The notes beneath the pieces are model-generated. The model saw only the letters and a program-made list of their open reading frames with translations, was not told where the DNA came from and searched no databases. A DNA stretch of 64,000 nucleotides from Hoeflea sp. (GTDB taxonomy: Bacteria > Pseudomonadota > Alphaproteobacteria > Rhizobiales > Rhizobiaceae). The stretch is from contig JACKJT010000002.1 in NCBI GenBank assembly GCA_020637795.1, positions 496,001-560,000 of the forward strand, given 5' to 3'. Shown here one piece after another: positions 37,997 to 47,881 of this stretch (position 1 is its first letter; every line of letters starts with the position of its first letter). The position numbers were made by a program, and so were the translations under genes.

Positions 37997-39499
37997 ATGC
38001 ACGCTTTGCAGATTTCCTATACCGATCAGCCGGACACCCGACCGGTCGACCGGCAAGAAGACGCACAGGTCTTGGCGCCAACCACCGAAGACCAGGCCAG
38101 GCTCGAACGGGCCATGAACGTGATCGGCTCGCAGATCGGTGAATTGTCCGTCAATATTGCCGATACCAGCGGCATGGTCGGCGACGTGTCCAGTTCAATG
38201 TCGCGTCAGGCCGAGGAATTCCATTCGCTGACCCGCGACATTTCGATGATCGCCCGGTCGAACCAGACCGTGGCCGACGCCTCCCGTGGCGCGATCGAGG
38301 CCGCCAGGACCACCCAGGCAGGGCTGGACACCACCACTCAAAGCGTCAACGGGATTCTCGTCAACGCGGTTTCCGACATCAAGTCCATGGCAACCAACGC
38401 CACGGAAATCACCGGCGTTCTCAACTCCGTCTCGGGGCAGATCAAGGAGATCCACTCGTTCTCGGAATCGATCCAGGGCATTGCCACCCAGACCCAGTTG
38501 CTCGCCGTCAACGCCGGCATCATGGCCGCCCATGCGGGCGAGGCAGGACGCGGATTTGCGGTTGTCGCCGACGCGGTCAAGCAGCTGGCAGACAAGACCG
38601 GCACCGTCTCGCGTGACATCGTCTCCCGACTCGAAGCCCTGCGCTCGATTGTCGACAAGCTGCAGAAACAGAACGCCGACAACGAGAAGGTGGCGACCGC
38701 GGCGCACCAGCGCTCCACCGAAATCGACGGGGAATTGCAGAAATTTACCGGCTTCAGCCAGACCGTGGCTGGGATGATCAGTGAAATCGAACGGATCAGC
38801 GATCCGGTCGAGGAGACGACGCGAGCCTGCTCGACGGTGCTTGCCAAGGTTTCCGATCTTGACAAGCAGGTGCACCTCAGCGCCGACATGCTGACGGCCG
38901 CCAGCGCCAAGATCGACCGTCTTGTGTCCTTCTCCGAGGACGTCATCGGCGAGGTTGCCGAGAGCGGAATCGAGACCGAGGACACGCCGCTCATCCGCCA
39001 TTGCATGGCCAAGGCAGGGGAAGTCGCCTCGCTCTTCGAACAGGCCGTTCAGTCGGGCGCGATGTCCCTCTCCGATCTGTTTGACGAGAACTACAAGCCG
39101 ATCGCCGGCACCGATCCGCTGCAGCACATGACGCGGTTCACCAGCCATACCGACCGCCTGCTGCCGCCCATTCAGGAGGCCATGCTGGAGTTTGATCCGC
39201 GCGTCACCTTCTGCGCCGCGATAGACCGCAACGGCTATCTGCCCACCCACAACAAGATCTATTCGCAACCGCAGAGTTCCGACCCCGTCTGGAACGCCGG
39301 CAACTGCCGCAATCGCCGCATCTTCAACGATCGCACCGGGCTCGCGGCCGGCCGCAACACCAAGCCGTTCCTGCTGCAGACCTACCGGCGCGACATGGGC
39401 GGCGGGAATTTCGTGCTGATGAAGGACCTCTCCGCGCCGATCGTGGTCAACGGACGCCACTGGGGCGGCCTGCGCATCGGCTTCAAGATCGCCGCCTGA
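37997..39499 (+). CDS. soluble methyl-accepting chemotaxis-like protein
   Basis: 500 residues without membrane segments, so a cytoplasmic receptor. Long coiled coil (about 35-330) containing the hairpin tip region IQGIATQTQLLAVNAGIMAA and HAGEAGRGFAVVADAVKQLAD, which departs from the canonical TNLLALNAAIEAARAGE at several sites. C-terminal PAS/Cache-like domain (about 370-500: FDPRVTFCAAIDRNGYLPTH, RRDMGGGNFVLMKDL). It may signal to a Che pathway or a polarity system. Confidence 0.85.
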   Translation: MHALQISYTDQPDTRPVDRQEDAQVLAPTTEDQARLERAMNVIGSQIGELSVNIADTSGMVGDVSSSMSRQAEEFHSLTRDISMIARSNQTVADASRGAIEAARTTQAGLDTTTQSVNGILVNAVSDIKSMATNATEITGVLNSVSGQIKEIHSFSESIQGIATQTQLLAVNAGIMAAHAGEAGRGFAVVADAVKQLADKTGTVSRDIVSRLEALRSIVDKLQKQNADNEKVATAAHQRSTEIDGELQKFTGFSQTVAGMISEIERISDPVEETTRACSTVLAKVSDLDKQVHLSADMLTAASAKIDRLVSFSEDVIGEVAESGIETEDTPLIRHCMAKAGEVASLFEQAVQSGAMSLSDLFDENYKPIAGTDPLQHMTRFTSHTDRLLPPIQEAMLEFDPRVTFCAAIDRNGYLPTHNKIYSQPQSSDPVWNAGNCRNRRIFNDRTGLAAGRNTKPFLLQTYRRDMGGGNFVLMKDLSAPIVVNGRHWGGLRIGFKIAA

Positions 39500-39675
39500 A
39501 CGGAATTGCCCGTTCAGGCGAACCTCGGCTTGGAGCGGATATGACGCCGTGAGGCTTGCCCCGGGCAGCTTGAACACTCCCGATAGGATAAAACCCCCTG
39601 CATTCAACGAAGAGAATCTTAACGCCAGAGGTTTAAGCTCGAGACGCGATCTGTTGTCGCGACTGGAGCAGTCAA

Positions 39676-40911
39676 ATGCAGGACCAAGCTGTCAGCTTGA
39701 CGATGCTGGATGCCTATATTGCGCAAAAGCACAAGCGACTGACATTTCCTCGGGAACTCGAGGTGCAGTATGACCAGCGGATGGATTCCTATCGCCGGCA
39801 GGTCATGGCACGCGGGCTCATGCCGACCGTCTCGGTGTACAATGCTTTCCTGGTTGCCGATTTCCTGCTGCTCCCGCAGACCGCGATCACTGCCACCATT
39901 CTTCATCTCGCCGTCGTCACACCGGTCATTTTCCTTGCGGCCTTTCTGTATCCCAGAACGTCCAACACACTGCTCCGGGAGGTCTTCCGATCCTTCGTCC
40001 CGTTCATGATGGTGGCGCAGATCATGTACATCTACGCACAAAACGCCGGCATCGGCGCTGACCAGTATCAGTACCTGGCGGTGATGACGGTGATCTACAT
40101 GAACATCAACCTGCGCTTCAGCTTTAACCTGGCCATCGCATCGACATTACTTCTCATGATGACCTATCTGGCGGTGCTTCTGCCCGGCCATTCACCGGTT
40201 GAAGTCAAGTTCACCGGCACCTGCATGATGGGAGCCGCCGCCTATCTCACGCTCATGGCCAACCGGCGCATGGAGCAGGACGTCCGCTTTGGCTTCCTCA
40301 GACGCCTGCAGGACCAGTTGCGGCGCGAAGCGGCGGAAAAGGTCTCCAAACATGACGCCATGACCGGTCTCGCCAACCGGCGAATGCTGGATGAGGTTGT
40401 GGCCCGGCTTTGGGCCGAGGGAGCCAGAGACCACACATTGGCAGCGGTGGTCATGATAGATGTCGACCACTTCAAGCCATTCAACGATCGCTATGGCCAC
40501 GCGGCCGGCGACGAGTGCCTCGTCCGGGTCGCCGGCCTGATAGCCGACGAGCTGAAGAGCCCGCAAGACCTGGCCTTTCGCTTTGGCGGCGAGGAGTTCC
40601 TGCTGCTCTTGCCGGGGACCGACATGGGGGATGCGGTCCGCATCGCGGAACGTCTTCGCGTGGCGATCGAAAACGTCGCGATTCCGCACGAGGATCTGGT
40701 GCCGCGGGGTGTCGTCACGGCGAGCTTCGGTGTCACCGCCGGGCCGGTGTCCGCTCACAGCTTCGCGGAGTTGCTTTCAGCGGCGGATGCGGCCCTGTAT
40801 GCCGCGAAGGGAAACGGTCGCAACCAGGTCTGGCCACCATTGAACAAACACCGGGATGCCGGCGCGGACATGAAAGACCAAGCCGCCATTGCGGCAAGGC
40901 CTGCACGCTGA
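39676..40911 (+). CDS. diguanylate cyclase (GGDEF) with membrane sensor
   Basis: 411 residues. Five to six hydrophobic helices at about 50-195 (e.g. AITATILHLAVVTPVIFLAA), then a GGDEF domain: DAMTGLANRRMLDE, MIDVDHFKPFNDRYGH and FRFGGEEFLLLLPG. The active site is intact, so it should make c-di-GMP. The inhibitory RxxD is altered (SPQD), suggesting no product inhibition. It follows the soluble receptor. Confidence 0.93.
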   Translation: MQDQAVSLTMLDAYIAQKHKRLTFPRELEVQYDQRMDSYRRQVMARGLMPTVSVYNAFLVADFLLLPQTAITATILHLAVVTPVIFLAAFLYPRTSNTLLREVFRSFVPFMMVAQIMYIYAQNAGIGADQYQYLAVMTVIYMNINLRFSFNLAIASTLLLMMTYLAVLLPGHSPVEVKFTGTCMMGAAAYLTLMANRRMEQDVRFGFLRRLQDQLRREAAEKVSKHDAMTGLANRRMLDEVVARLWAEGARDHTLAAVVMIDVDHFKPFNDRYGHAAGDECLVRVAGLIADELKSPQDLAFRFGGEEFLLLLPGTDMGDAVRIAERLRVAIENVAIPHEDLVPRGVVTASFGVTAGPVSAHSFAELLSAADAALYAAKGNGRNQVWPPLNKHRDAGADMKDQAAIAARPAR

Positions 40912-40998
40912 CCGGGCTCCACTCGACCACGCGCCAAGAACAATCCGGACAGAGACGCTCCCTCGCCATGCATGAAATCAGATGGTTGCCGGGGAATA

Positions 40999-41085
40999 TG
41001 GTGCGGACGACGGGAATCGAACCCGTACAGCCTTGCGGCCGAGGGATTTTAAGTCCCTTGCGTCTACCAGTTTCGCCACGTCCGC
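40999..41085 (-). tRNA. tRNA-Leu (TAA)
   Basis: Read on the minus strand: acceptor GCGGACG pairs with CGTCCGC, then A and CCA. The anticodon loop has CTTAAAA (anticodon TAA), a long variable arm (CGGCCGCAAGGCTGT) and GGTTCGATTCC T-arm. 87 bases. Confidence 0.97.
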
Positions 41086-41154
41086 ACGTGAGCTAGTCGG
41101 TACCGGACGATCGGCATGCAGGCAAGGGTTCCGGCGCGGTTTGCGCAAAAAACC

Positions 41155-41189
41155 AAAACGCCCCGCTGTCACCGACAACGGGGCGTTTG
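41155..41189 (-). terminator. Rho-independent terminator of wrbA
   Basis: AAACGCCCCG / CGGGGCGTTT, 10-bp stem with a 13-base loop; on the minus strand followed by T-rich sequence. Confidence 0.88.
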
Positions 41190-41227
41190 GATAAGCAGCC
41201 GGTAAACCCGGGCCGCGATCAGTCCTG

Positions 41228-41827
41228 TCAGGCGACGAGCTTGGCCGTGATTTCGGCAACCCGCTTGCCCTGGAATTCGGCGCCCTCGAGTTCCTGTGCG
41301 GAAGGCATCCGCGAACCGTCGGTGTTCGAGGTTGTGGTCATGCCGTAGGGCGACCCGCCACGCACGACGTCGTTGCCCGACTGGCCCTGATAGGCGTAGG
41401 ACAGCGGCACGATGATCATGCCATGGTGCTGCAGCGAAGCCTGCGTGGTCAGGATCGCCAGTTCCGCGCCGCCATGCTGGGTGGCGCTCGAGGACATCAC
41501 CGAAGCCACCTTGTTGATCAGCTTGCCTTCAGCCCAGAGCGGACCGGTCTGGTCGAGGAAGTTCTTCATCTGCGCCGACATCATGCCATACCGGGTCGAG
41601 ACGCCGAAGATGATCGCGTCGTAATCCGCCAGTTCGAGCGGCTCGGCGATCGCGGCTTCCTGCTCCAGCTTGTAATACGCAGCCTTGGCAACGGCCTCCG
41701 GCACCAGTTCGGGCACCCGCTTGATTGTCACGTCCGCGCCGGCCGCAGCCGCACCCTTCGCAGCCGCCTGTGCCATCGCTTCCATGTGGCCCCAGCTCGA
41801 GTAGTAGAGCACCAGTACCTTCGCCAT
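41228..41827 (-). CDS. wrbA: NAD(P)H:quinone oxidoreductase, WrbA type
   Basis: 199-residue flavodoxin-like FMN enzyme reducing quinones by two electrons. It starts MAKVLVLYYSSWGHMEAMA (FMN phosphate loop), then FGVSTRYGMMSAQMKNFLDQ and SSATQHGGAE, all WrbA-type. Start at 41827 has AAGGAGAT at ideal spacing; the longer ORF is not needed. Own terminator; divergent from the CinA-like gene. Confidence 0.94.
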   Translation of the reverse strand: MAKVLVLYYSSWGHMEAMAQAAAKGAAAAGADVTIKRVPELVPEAVAKAAYYKLEQEAAIAEPLELADYDAIIFGVSTRYGMMSAQMKNFLDQTGPLWAEGKLINKVASVMSSSATQHGGAELAILTTQASLQHHGMIIVPLSYAYQGQSGNDVVRGGSPYGMTTTSNTDGSRMPSAQELEGAEFQGKRVAEITAKLVA

Positions 41828-42016
41828 TGTCATCTCCTTGTCTGTGTCGCCGCCCGTGGCAGCCGATGCAGCAGAGATAGGCGTTTTGTTGTTCATCGAA
41901 ACCCGGCAAATGGATGACGGATTGTTCACAATCTGGCGCGACCTGGATCGTGTCGCGCCCTTGCGCAAACCCCGAAATCAGGTCTATTCAAGTCGATTTC
42001 GCCAAGGAGCACGACC

Positions 42017-42778
42017 ATGAGCGACGCCCGTACCGTAACCGCCGCAGCGCTCGCCATCGGCGACGAACTGCTGTCTGGCCGCACCAGGGACAAGAACGTC
42101 GGCCACCTGGCCGAATTGCTCACCGCCGCCGGCATCGATCTCGAGGAAGTCCGCATCGTGCCGGACGATCAGGACCGCATCGTCGAAGCGCTCGATGCGC
42201 TGAGAAAACGCTACGACTACGTGTTCACCTCCGGTGGCATCGGCCCCACGCATGACGACATCACGGCCGATGCGGTGGCGGCGGCCTTTGGCGTGCCCTG
42301 CACCCATGACGCAGACGCGCTGGCGCTGCTTGGCGCGCACTATGCCGAGCGCGGCCTGGAATTCACCGAGGCCCGGCGCCGCATGGCCAGAATGCCGGTC
42401 GGCAGCCGCCACATCGACAATCCGGTCAGCCGCGCCCCCGGCTTCGCGATCGGCAATGTCTATGTCATGGCCGGCGTTCCCTCCGTTTTCCAGGCCATGC
42501 TCGACAACGTGCTGCCGACATTGAACACCGGCGTGAAGATCCTCTCCGAGAAGGTCAGCTGCCCGTTCGGAGAGGGCGATATCGGCGATCCGCTGAGCGC
42601 CATCGCCAAGGCTCATCCAGAGGTCAATATCGGCTCCTATCCGCGTTTTTCGGGCGACAGCTTTTCCACGGAGATAGTCATCCGCGGCCGTAGGCAGAGC
42701 GCGATCGATGCGGCCACGGCCGATGTCGAGGCGATGCTGGCGAGCGTCGGCTCGAAGCTCGGCGCCAGGACCGTTTGA
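42017..42778 (+). CDS. CinA-like molybdopterin-binding domain protein
   Basis: 253 residues, MoCF-biosynthesis/MoaB-type fold: ALAIGDELLSGRTRDKN and TSGGIGPTHDDITADAVA. It corresponds to the N-terminal (COG1058) part of CinA and lacks the C-terminal amidase domain; in rhizobia these are often separate genes. COG1058 domains are linked to nucleotide/NAD repair (ADP-ribose pyrophosphatase). AAGGAG before the ATG. Confidence 0.9.
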   Translation: MSDARTVTAAALAIGDELLSGRTRDKNVGHLAELLTAAGIDLEEVRIVPDDQDRIVEALDALRKRYDYVFTSGGIGPTHDDITADAVAAAFGVPCTHDADALALLGAHYAERGLEFTEARRRMARMPVGSRHIDNPVSRAPGFAIGNVYVMAGVPSVFQAMLDNVLPTLNTGVKILSEKVSCPFGEGDIGDPLSAIAKAHPEVNIGSYPRFSGDSFSTEIVIRGRRQSAIDAATADVEAMLASVGSKLGARTV

Positions 42779-42861
42779 TAAGGATCAATGCGTCCGCACT
42801 GTGCGCAAAGCATGATGTTTTCACAGACGCATTTTTCGCGCCGCTCAGAGGAGACTTCATT

Positions 42862-43704
42862 ATGGCCTATCATACGATCCTTGCCGTCTACGCAACCTTG
42901 GCTGACGTGGCACCGGTGACCTCGGCCATTGCGGGTTTCGCCGCCGGCACGGACGTGCATCTGATCGGCTGCCATGGAGAACCGTCCCAGTTCGTGGTCC
43001 TGTCGGCCCCGATCGACGTGCCCGACGCGGCCACCATTGCAGCACTGTATGAACAGGCCGACATCCGCATGCGCGAAGTCGGCGAAGCATTCGACAAGGC
43101 GTGCGAAGCCGAAGGCCTGTCGCACGAGTGGCGTCCGGTCCGGTCGCCCGGCGGCGACAGCGCGATTTCCGCGCTTGTGAGCGCCCGCTCCGCCGACCTG
43201 GTGATTGTGCGCCAACCCGACCGGGCGGCCAACGAGGACATGGCCACCAATGTCGAGGCGCTGCTGTTCGAAGGCGGGCGTCCGGTTCTGTTTCTACCGT
43301 CGAGCGGCAAGCTGGCGACGCCGATCAAGCGGATTGTTGTCGCCTGGGACGGATCCCGCGAGGCCGCCCGCGCCACCCACGACGCGCTGCCCTTGCTCAA
43401 GGCGGCCGATGCCGTCGAAATCGTCATTGTCGACGCCGACAAGCTGCCCGATATCGATGCACCGCTCGCTGGCACGGATATCGCAAGCTGCCTGTCGCGG
43501 CACGGCATCCATGTCAACGTCACGACCATCTCCAGGGGATCGGGTTCGACCGCCGAGGCCATTTCGGCCCAGGTAACCGCCAGCAATGCCGACCTCGTGG
43601 TGATGGGCGCCTACACCCATCAGCGTCTCCGGGAATGGCTGTTCGGCGGCGTTACCAGGGCGTTTCTGGAAAACTCCCCGGTTCCGGTCCTGATGTCACG
43701 GTGA
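42862..43704 (+). CDS. universal stress protein (tandem Usp)
   Basis: 280 residues with two Usp-like halves; the second keeps the ATP-binding loop GAYTHQRLREWLFGG...SPVPVL (G-2x-G-9x-G-S type variant) and KRIVVAWDGSREA. The first half is divergent. Ribosome site AGAGGAGA. It follows the CinA-like gene by 83 bases, same strand. Confidence 0.88.
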   Translation: MAYHTILAVYATLADVAPVTSAIAGFAAGTDVHLIGCHGEPSQFVVLSAPIDVPDAATIAALYEQADIRMREVGEAFDKACEAEGLSHEWRPVRSPGGDSAISALVSARSADLVIVRQPDRAANEDMATNVEALLFEGGRPVLFLPSSGKLATPIKRIVVAWDGSREAARATHDALPLLKAADAVEIVIVDADKLPDIDAPLAGTDIASCLSRHGIHVNVTTISRGSGSTAEAISAQVTASNADLVVMGAYTHQRLREWLFGGVTRAFLENSPVPVLMSR

Positions 43705-44030
43705 TCTGACCATTCCGGTCTGGCGTGCGGTGCGGCACCGCCGCACGCCCTAATTCGACAGCCTCCACAGCGCCACGCCAGGAAAAGTCCGCCCCCTGAA
43801 CGCAAAGAGCGGACGGACGGCTGTTCTCTTGTGTGTTTTTCCTCAGGGTCGGCCGACCGATCCTTGCGCGCGATCCCCACGCGCGGCCACCCGATTCCCT
43901 CCAGCTTGATGACAATGGTTCATTGTTGCGCCGGTTGACTTGCATTCGCCAGGAGATTCCGGCTATTTGCCGCGCTTGGATCATCAAGCGGCAGCCACCG
44001 GGGCTGCCAGCTCACTCAAGGAAGCCAGCC
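43705..44030. other. intergenic region upstream of gpt
   Basis: 326 bases with no gene. Weak inverted repeat GTCCGC...GCGGAC near 43787-43814 followed later by TTTTT could end the usp transcript. The in-frame upstream extension of gpt has no ribosome site and is ignored. Confidence 0.5.
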
Positions 44031-44528
44031 ATGTCTCTTCCAGACAAAGCCTTTCCGGTCTCATGGGACCAGTTTCACCGTGACGCGCGCGCGCTCGCAT
44101 GGCGGCTGAGCGGAAGCGGGCAAACCTGGAACGCGATCGTCTGCATCACCCGCGGCGGGCTTGTTCCGGCAGCCATCATTTCCCGCGAACTCGACATCCG
44201 CCGCATCGACACCGTCTCGGTTGCCTCCTACCATGATTATGTCAATCAGGGCGAAATGCAGATCCTCAAGGAAATCAATTCCGATATCCTGGAAACCGAG
44301 GGCGAAGGCGTCCTCATTGTCGATGACCTGACCGACACAGGCAAGACGGCAGCCATCGTCCGGGCGATGCTGCCGAAAGCCCACTTTGCCACCGTCTATG
44401 CCAAGCCGAAGGGCCGGCCGCTGGTTGACACCTTCGTCACCGAAGTCAGCCAGGACACCTGGATCTACTTCCCCTGGGACATGGGCTTCGCCTATGTCGA
44501 GCCGATCGCCAAGGACTCCCGCGGCTAG
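44031..44528 (+). CDS. gpt: xanthine(-guanine) phosphoribosyltransferase
   Basis: 165-residue type I PRTase salvaging xanthine/guanine with PRPP. NAIVCITRGGLVPAA near the N-terminus and the PRPP motif VLIVDDLTDTGKTA (about residue 90); WIYFPWDMGFA at the C-terminus fits Gpt. Start at MSLPDKAF with AAGGA upstream. Followed by a T-run terminator. Confidence 0.93.
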   Translation: MSLPDKAFPVSWDQFHRDARALAWRLSGSGQTWNAIVCITRGGLVPAAIISRELDIRRIDTVSVASYHDYVNQGEMQILKEINSDILETEGEGVLIVDDLTDTGKTAAIVRAMLPKAHFATVYAKPKGRPLVDTFVTEVSQDTWIYFPWDMGFAYVEPIAKDSRG

Positions 44529-44612
44529 AACATCCTGCGGTCAGGCGGTTCCGCCTGGCGCAGACAAGATGTTCGCGACTGTCTGAATGCGAGACACCCC
44601 TGCCAAACGTTG

Positions 44613-44637
44613 GCCGCCGGATCACCGGCGGCTTTTT
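44613..44637 (+). terminator. Rho-independent terminator of gpt
   Basis: GCCGCCGG / CCGGCGGC with an ATCA loop, followed by TTTTT. Confidence 0.92.
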
Positions 44638-44780
44638 CGTCTGTCGCCCCCGTTAACCGACTTTATATACATTTGTAGCTATATCGGACGATCAGACATG
44701 ATCCCCGGCTGGAATGATATCAGCTTGTCAGAGCCCGTAACGGGCATGCACCGCGGCCAACCGGCATATCATTCACCATC

Positions 44781-45116
44781 ATGCGACAATCCACGCCAGA
44801 TTCCGGCAACACACTCAGGCAGTACCGCATCGTCGGTCTGAACCTTGCCGTGATCCTTGTCGTTCTGTCCGCGGCCGCGATCGTTCCGCGCAACGGCCAG
44901 GCCCTGGTGATCGTTTATCCCTGGAGTGACCCCGGGCGGGTCATCGAGGTCATTGCCGACGCCGGTGGATCGGTCATGAACGGCACCGGCGCACCCTATG
45001 CCGCAATCGCCCATTCCGACGAACCCGGGTTCGCCTTCCGCCTGTTCAAGTCCGGCGCAATGCTGGTCCTCGACGGCAGTCTCGCTTTCTTTTGCAGGAG
45101 TACATCTTCGCCATGA
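44781..45116 (+). CDS. small membrane-anchored hypothetical protein
   Basis: 111 residues. One N-terminal membrane segment (IVGLNLAVILVVLSAAAIV, about 17-35) followed by a periplasmic domain with VIVYPWSDPGRVIEVIADAGG. Unknown family. Its stop overlaps the chemoreceptor start (ATGA), so the two are translationally coupled and may act together. Confidence 0.75.
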   Translation: MRQSTPDSGNTLRQYRIVGLNLAVILVVLSAAAIVPRNGQALVIVYPWSDPGRVIEVIADAGGSVMNGTGAPYAAIAHSDEPGFAFRLFKSGAMLVLDGSLAFFCRSTSSP

Positions 45117-46816
45117 ACTACATGACCTCGCTCCGTACCCGCGCAGCCATCGCTATCGTCTCGCTGCTTTGGATCAACCTTGGGCTGATGATCCTCCGTT
45201 ACCTCTGGGGCATGCAGGCCGATCCTGTCGTCGTCCTGGGCGGCGGCGCTGCCATCGCCGCTGTGGCCACGCTGACATGGTGGCGTGACCGGACCGGCAC
45301 CGCAACGCAGATTTCGACGGCACTGGCGCACGCGGCGAGCGTTGCGCTTCTTGTCTATGCGTTTTCCGGCTCTCCGCTGCAGATTGACATGCACATGTAC
45401 TTCTTCGCCAGCCTGGCGATTTGCGCATCCTGGGTCAACTGGCAGCCGATTCTGGCCTTTGCCGGCCTGACGGCGGTGCACCATCTGGCGCTGTTCTTCC
45501 TGATCCCGGCGGCGGTTTTTCCCGGTGAGACGGATTTCAGCCGCGTCGTGTTGCACGCGGTCATCCTGATCCTCGAAGCCGGCGCGCTGGTGGCTTTGGG
45601 CCATTCGCTGTCCAGCGCATTCGCCCAGAACGACGAGGCGATGCGCGAAACCGAAATCGCCAACAAGCAGGCCGGTGAAATGTCGCGCAAGGCCGAGGCG
45701 GCGCAGCAGCAGAACCTCGAGGATGCCAGGAAGCGCGAAGCCGAACGGGCGTCCGACACCGAGCGCCTGCAGTTCGCCATGCAATCGCTTGGCCGCGGGC
45801 TTCGCCAGCTGGCCGAGGGCGACCTCCGCTTCCGTCTCAACGACCGGTTCGACGATACGCTGGAAGTTCTCAGAAGCGATTTCAACTCCTCGATGGAATC
45901 GCTCGAGCAGCTGGTTGCCGAACTGAGCACTTCCGCGCGTCAGATGAGCGAGGGCTCCAACGGCGTCTGCGCCGATGCCGAGCGAATTTCCCAGCGCACC
46001 GAGCAGCAGGCCGTATCGCTGGAAGAAACCGCCGCCGCAATCGGCCGCATTACCGAAAATGTCCAGACCGCGTCCAAGCGCGCCGGAGAGGCAGGAACCC
46101 TGGTCGACGAAGCGACGAAGAACGCCTCGGTTTCCGAGCAGATCGTCTCCAAGGCAGTCAGCGCCATGACCGAGATCGAAGGCTCGTCGCGCCAGATCGG
46201 CCAGATCATCACCGTGATCGACGAAATCGCCTTCCAGACCAATCTTCTGGCTCTCAATGCCGGCGTGGAAGCGGCCCGGGCCGGCGAGGCCGGCAAGGGC
46301 TTCGCGGTGGTGGCGCAGGAAGTGCGTGAACTGGCGCAGCGCTCGGCAAGTGCTGCCAAGGAGATCAACGCGCTGATCGAGACCTCGTCGACACAGGTCA
46401 GCAGCGGCGTGACCCTGGTCAATCAGACCGGCGAGGCTCTCCGCTCGATCGGCGAGCAGGTCAAGCACATCAACGACTACATCGCCAAGATCGTGGATAC
46501 GGCGCGTGAACAGGCCGCCGACATATCCGAGATCAACTCGGCCATCGTCAACATGGACCAGACAACCCAGCAGAACACCGCCCTGGTTGCCGACACCACC
46601 AAGTCGATCCGCAACCTTGCGGTCGACGCTGACGGACTTGTCGCCAAGCTTGCCGTGTTCAGCGTCAATGAGCGCGCCATGTCGACCCCTGCCCCGGCGG
46701 CCAGGGCCAAGCCCGCGGCTCCGGCTCCCCGGCCTTCGGCCAAGACCGCAAAACCGGTCCGGCATGCAGGCGGTGGCGCCGCTGCCGCGGCGGCACAGGA
46801 ATGGGACGAGTTCTGA
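45113..46816 (+). CDS. methyl-accepting chemotaxis protein
   Basis: 567 residues. About five or six helices at 8-165 form an integral-membrane sensor without a large periplasmic loop (e.g. YFFASLAICASWVNWQPILA). A HAMP-like region follows (LGRGLRQLAEGDLRFRLNDR), then the canonical signalling tip IDEIAFQTNLLALNAGVEAA and RAGEAGKGFAVVAQEVRELA. The C-terminus ends EWDEF, resembling the NWETF pentapeptide that tethers CheR/CheB. Start ATG overlaps the preceding stop. Confidence 0.92.
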   Translation: MNYMTSLRTRAAIAIVSLLWINLGLMILRYLWGMQADPVVVLGGGAAIAAVATLTWWRDRTGTATQISTALAHAASVALLVYAFSGSPLQIDMHMYFFASLAICASWVNWQPILAFAGLTAVHHLALFFLIPAAVFPGETDFSRVVLHAVILILEAGALVALGHSLSSAFAQNDEAMRETEIANKQAGEMSRKAEAAQQQNLEDARKREAERASDTERLQFAMQSLGRGLRQLAEGDLRFRLNDRFDDTLEVLRSDFNSSMESLEQLVAELSTSARQMSEGSNGVCADAERISQRTEQQAVSLEETAAAIGRITENVQTASKRAGEAGTLVDEATKNASVSEQIVSKAVSAMTEIEGSSRQIGQIITVIDEIAFQTNLLALNAGVEAARAGEAGKGFAVVAQEVRELAQRSASAAKEINALIETSSTQVSSGVTLVNQTGEALRSIGEQVKHINDYIAKIVDTAREQAADISEINSAIVNMDQTTQQNTALVADTTKSIRNLAVDADGLVAKLAVFSVNERAMSTPAPAARAKPAAPAPRPSAKTAKPVRHAGGGAAAAAAQEWDEF

Positions 46817-46876
46817 TCCCGCCGCGACCACGCGAGGTCTCCGGGATCTTGGTCTTGTGAAATGAAGCACTATATT

Positions 46877-46905
46877 GGGGACACAGGCGCTGTGTCCCCT
46901 TTTTT
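46877..46905 (+). terminator. Rho-independent terminator of the chemoreceptor
   Basis: GGGGACACA / TGTGTCCCC, 9-bp stem with a 5-base loop and six T. Confidence 0.95.
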
Positions 46906-47068
46906 GGTCACGCGCGCCCCGGCAACCGTCGGTCCCAAAGGGATCACGACGAGGCGGTTCGGCAATCGGTGCGCCATTGCCGGATGGACAGGCTCCGGCA
47001 TCCGGTTGCATGTATCAATTCGGTCATAAACCCGTGAGAAGATCGACCCAGGAGGCGATTCGCTCGAC

Positions 47069-47569
47069 ATGACGGCATTCGACAGGCTCAAACATCTGCT
47101 GGACCTGTTCAGGCTTCCCGACGAGCCTCGGGCAGGACTGAAAAGGAAATCCAGGCGGCAATCGGCGGCGGCAGTTTTCCGCGGCTCCGGCGACGAGCGT
47201 GAACTGCTGCTGGTGACCAGCCGCGACACTGGTCGCTGGATTGTTCCAAAGGGCTGGATCGAGGACGGCGAAGACGGCGCGGCGGCGGCCTTGCGGGAAA
47301 CCTGGGAAGAAGCCGGCCTGATCGGCGAAGTCCTGCCGGGCGGCCCTGTCGGGCATTATCGCTACATCAAGCAAAGGCAGCGGCGCGGCGATGCCGTCTG
47401 CGATGTCGATGTCTATGTTCTCATGCTGCGCGAGGAACGCGACCAATGGCCGGAGAAGGGCCAGCGCCGGCGCAAATGGTTCCCGATCGCGACCGCCATC
47501 GGCCTGATCGGCGAAGACGGATTGAAGGAAGTCATTCGCGACGCCTTCCAGATTCTCAAGGCCGCGTGA
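47069..47569 (+). CDS. NUDIX hydrolase
   Basis: 166 residues. Complete Nudix box GWIEDGEDGAAAALRETWEE followed by AGL (G-x5-E-x7-R-E-x2-E-E-x-G-hydrophobic). SAAAVFRGSGDERELLLVTS begins the fold. Similar to small alphaproteobacterial diphosphoinositol-polyphosphate-phosphohydrolase-like enzymes; substrate uncertain. An AGGAGG ribosome site lies rather far (14 bases) upstream. Confidence 0.88.
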   Translation: MTAFDRLKHLLDLFRLPDEPRAGLKRKSRRQSAAAVFRGSGDERELLLVTSRDTGRWIVPKGWIEDGEDGAAAALRETWEEAGLIGEVLPGGPVGHYRYIKQRQRRGDAVCDVDVYVLMLREERDQWPEKGQRRRKWFPIATAIGLIGEDGLKEVIRDAFQILKAA

Positions 47570-47865
47570 CGGCGCCGGCTGCAAAACAACGCCAGGCCCT
47601 CTTCGGTCGCCGGCCAGTCTCGGCCAAATATTCGCCAGGCCGCCGGGGCCGCCCGAAGCTTGAGCCCGGCTGATTACTTGACCTCGCTGCCGATATAGGC
47701 AAACCCGCAAAGCAGAGCCTAAATGCTTGATTGATCACGCAACCTGGCTGACCTGAGTCGGCCATCACTCGCCGGCGTGCCGCCGGCGGCGTTTGCTTTG
47801 CGTTTCTGCGGGCAATGGCCAATGCGCCCAAACTCGCGTTTGTCCTCGTTTTCCACAGTCGCCGT

Positions 47866-47881
47866 CCACTAGATATGGTGT
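47866..47881. promoter_or_regulatory. partial NrdR-like box
   Basis: CCACTAGATATGGTGT matches the NrdR consensus acaCwAtATaTwGtgt at 13 of 16 positions. It lies 245 bases upstream of the better box. Confidence 0.35.
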
